Shown here: piece by piece, positions 63,852 to 64,000 of the stretch | Position numbering within the stretch: the first letter of the stretch is position 1 | How the letters are laid out: every line of letters starts with the position of its first letter | Source of the DNA: Rhodococcus sp. Leaf278 | GTDB lineage: Bacteria; Actinomycetota; Actinomycetes; Mycobacteriales; Mycobacteriaceae | Reading direction: 5' to 3' | Length of the DNA stretch: 64,000 bases | Assembly (NCBI RefSeq): GCF_001426085.1 | Contig: NZ_LMRR01000023.1 | Location: 520 to 64,519 of the forward strand | Program-made: the position numbers and the translations under genes | Notes under the pieces: generated by a model | Seen by the model: the letters and a program-made list of their open reading frames with translations, nothing else | Told to the model about the DNA's origin: nothing | The model's database searches: none

Positions 63852-63883
63852 CCGAAAGAACTATTGCGAAATATTTCTTTCGG
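63852..63883. promoter_or_regulatory. Inverted repeat, probable operator of the ArsR-type regulator
   Basis: CCGAAAGAA (63852-63860) and its exact reverse complement TTCTTTCGG (63875-63883) are separated by 14 AT-rich bases that contain AAATATTT. The repeat lies 14 bases before the ArsR-type start, an autorepression position. A role as terminator for the VOC gene is less likely because no T-tract follows. Confidence 0.55.
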
Positions 63884-63897
63884 GTTATGGTTGGTGC

Positions 63898-64000
63898 ATG
63901 AGCCCACCACCACCGTCCCGGAACCCGCGGAAACTGACGGACATGTCCGAGCTGAAGGCACTGACGCATCCCATCCGGCTGCGCCTGCTCTATGCGTTGC
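63898..64000 (+). CDS. ArsR-family regulator, 3' truncated by the window edge
   Basis: Only the first 34 codons are visible: a proline-rich start, then MSELKALTHPIRLRLLYAL, the first helix of an ArsR winged helix-turn-helix. The effector and metal residues lie outside the window. The repeat at 63852-63883 immediately upstream may be its operator. Confidence 0.75.
   Translation, partial: MSPPPPSRNPRKLTDMSELKALTHPIRLRLLYAL

Overview
The window is GC-rich, densely packed actinobacterial chromosome. It most resembles a Nocardiaceae genome of the Rhodococcus/Rhodococcoides type: two DUF222-HNH (13E12-type) genes, many GTG starts, a mycolata-style set of lipoproteins and regulators, and a complete actinobacterial uricolysis locus. 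The genus is an inference from gene content. I see no tRNA, rRNA, CRISPR array, insertion sequence or prophage. No gene-free stretch reaches 300 bases; the largest are 25213-25452 and 9286-9506, and both hold candidate regulatory sites.

Left part (1-25 kb), nitrogen scavenging. After a 5'-truncated HNH gene comes a divergent purine-catabolism locus. The rightward arm (uraD, uraH, urate oxidase, NCS2 urate/xanthine permease, IclR regulator) takes urate to allantoin. The leftward arm (a small AtzF-C-like protein, hyi, glxR, gcl, glycerate kinase, allantoicase, allantoinase) takes allantoin to glyoxylate and on to phosphoglycerate. Two near-identical 15-bp sites sit just inside the two divergent transcription units. 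Next is a TetR-led operon (TetR, SDR, DUF985 cupin, spermidine-synthase-like protein). Divergent from it lies a five-gene operon: APC permease, the two urea-carboxylase-associated proteins (carboxyguanidine deiminase family), a carboxyltransferase that has lost both the biotin carboxylase and biotin carrier domains, and allophanate hydrolase.

Middle part (23-52 kb). This holds a LysE exporter, a GDSL lipoprotein, several small proteins, a thioredoxin-reductase-like flavoprotein, a membrane GGDEF/EAL protein and a lipoprotein gamma-glutamyltransferase. An envelope-stress block follows: kdpDE, an ECF sigma factor with a small partner, and divergently an Asp23/Gls24 array with a DUF2273 protein, a J-domain-like protein and an AmaP-like anchor. 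Then come an EEP-family phosphatase, a secreted-type lipase, the second HNH gene, a cytochrome b-Mo oxidoreductase fusion, a lipoprotein, a methyltransferase, a 2-hydroxyacid dehydrogenase, a broken GNAT acetyltransferase, a sugar O-acetyltransferase, an ABC exporter, an SDR and a Na+/H+ antiporter.

Right part (51-64 kb). Two related pirin/VOC/MarR modules, each with a pair of clear MarR-type operators, flank a seven-gene leftward sugar operon. That operon has a ribose-type ABC importer, a zinc alcohol dehydrogenase, an FGGY kinase, a SorC regulator and deoxyribose-phosphate aldolase, and a strong palindrome lies upstream. The window ends inside an ArsR-type regulator. Tail-to-tail gene pairs repeatedly share a 4-base stop palindrome.
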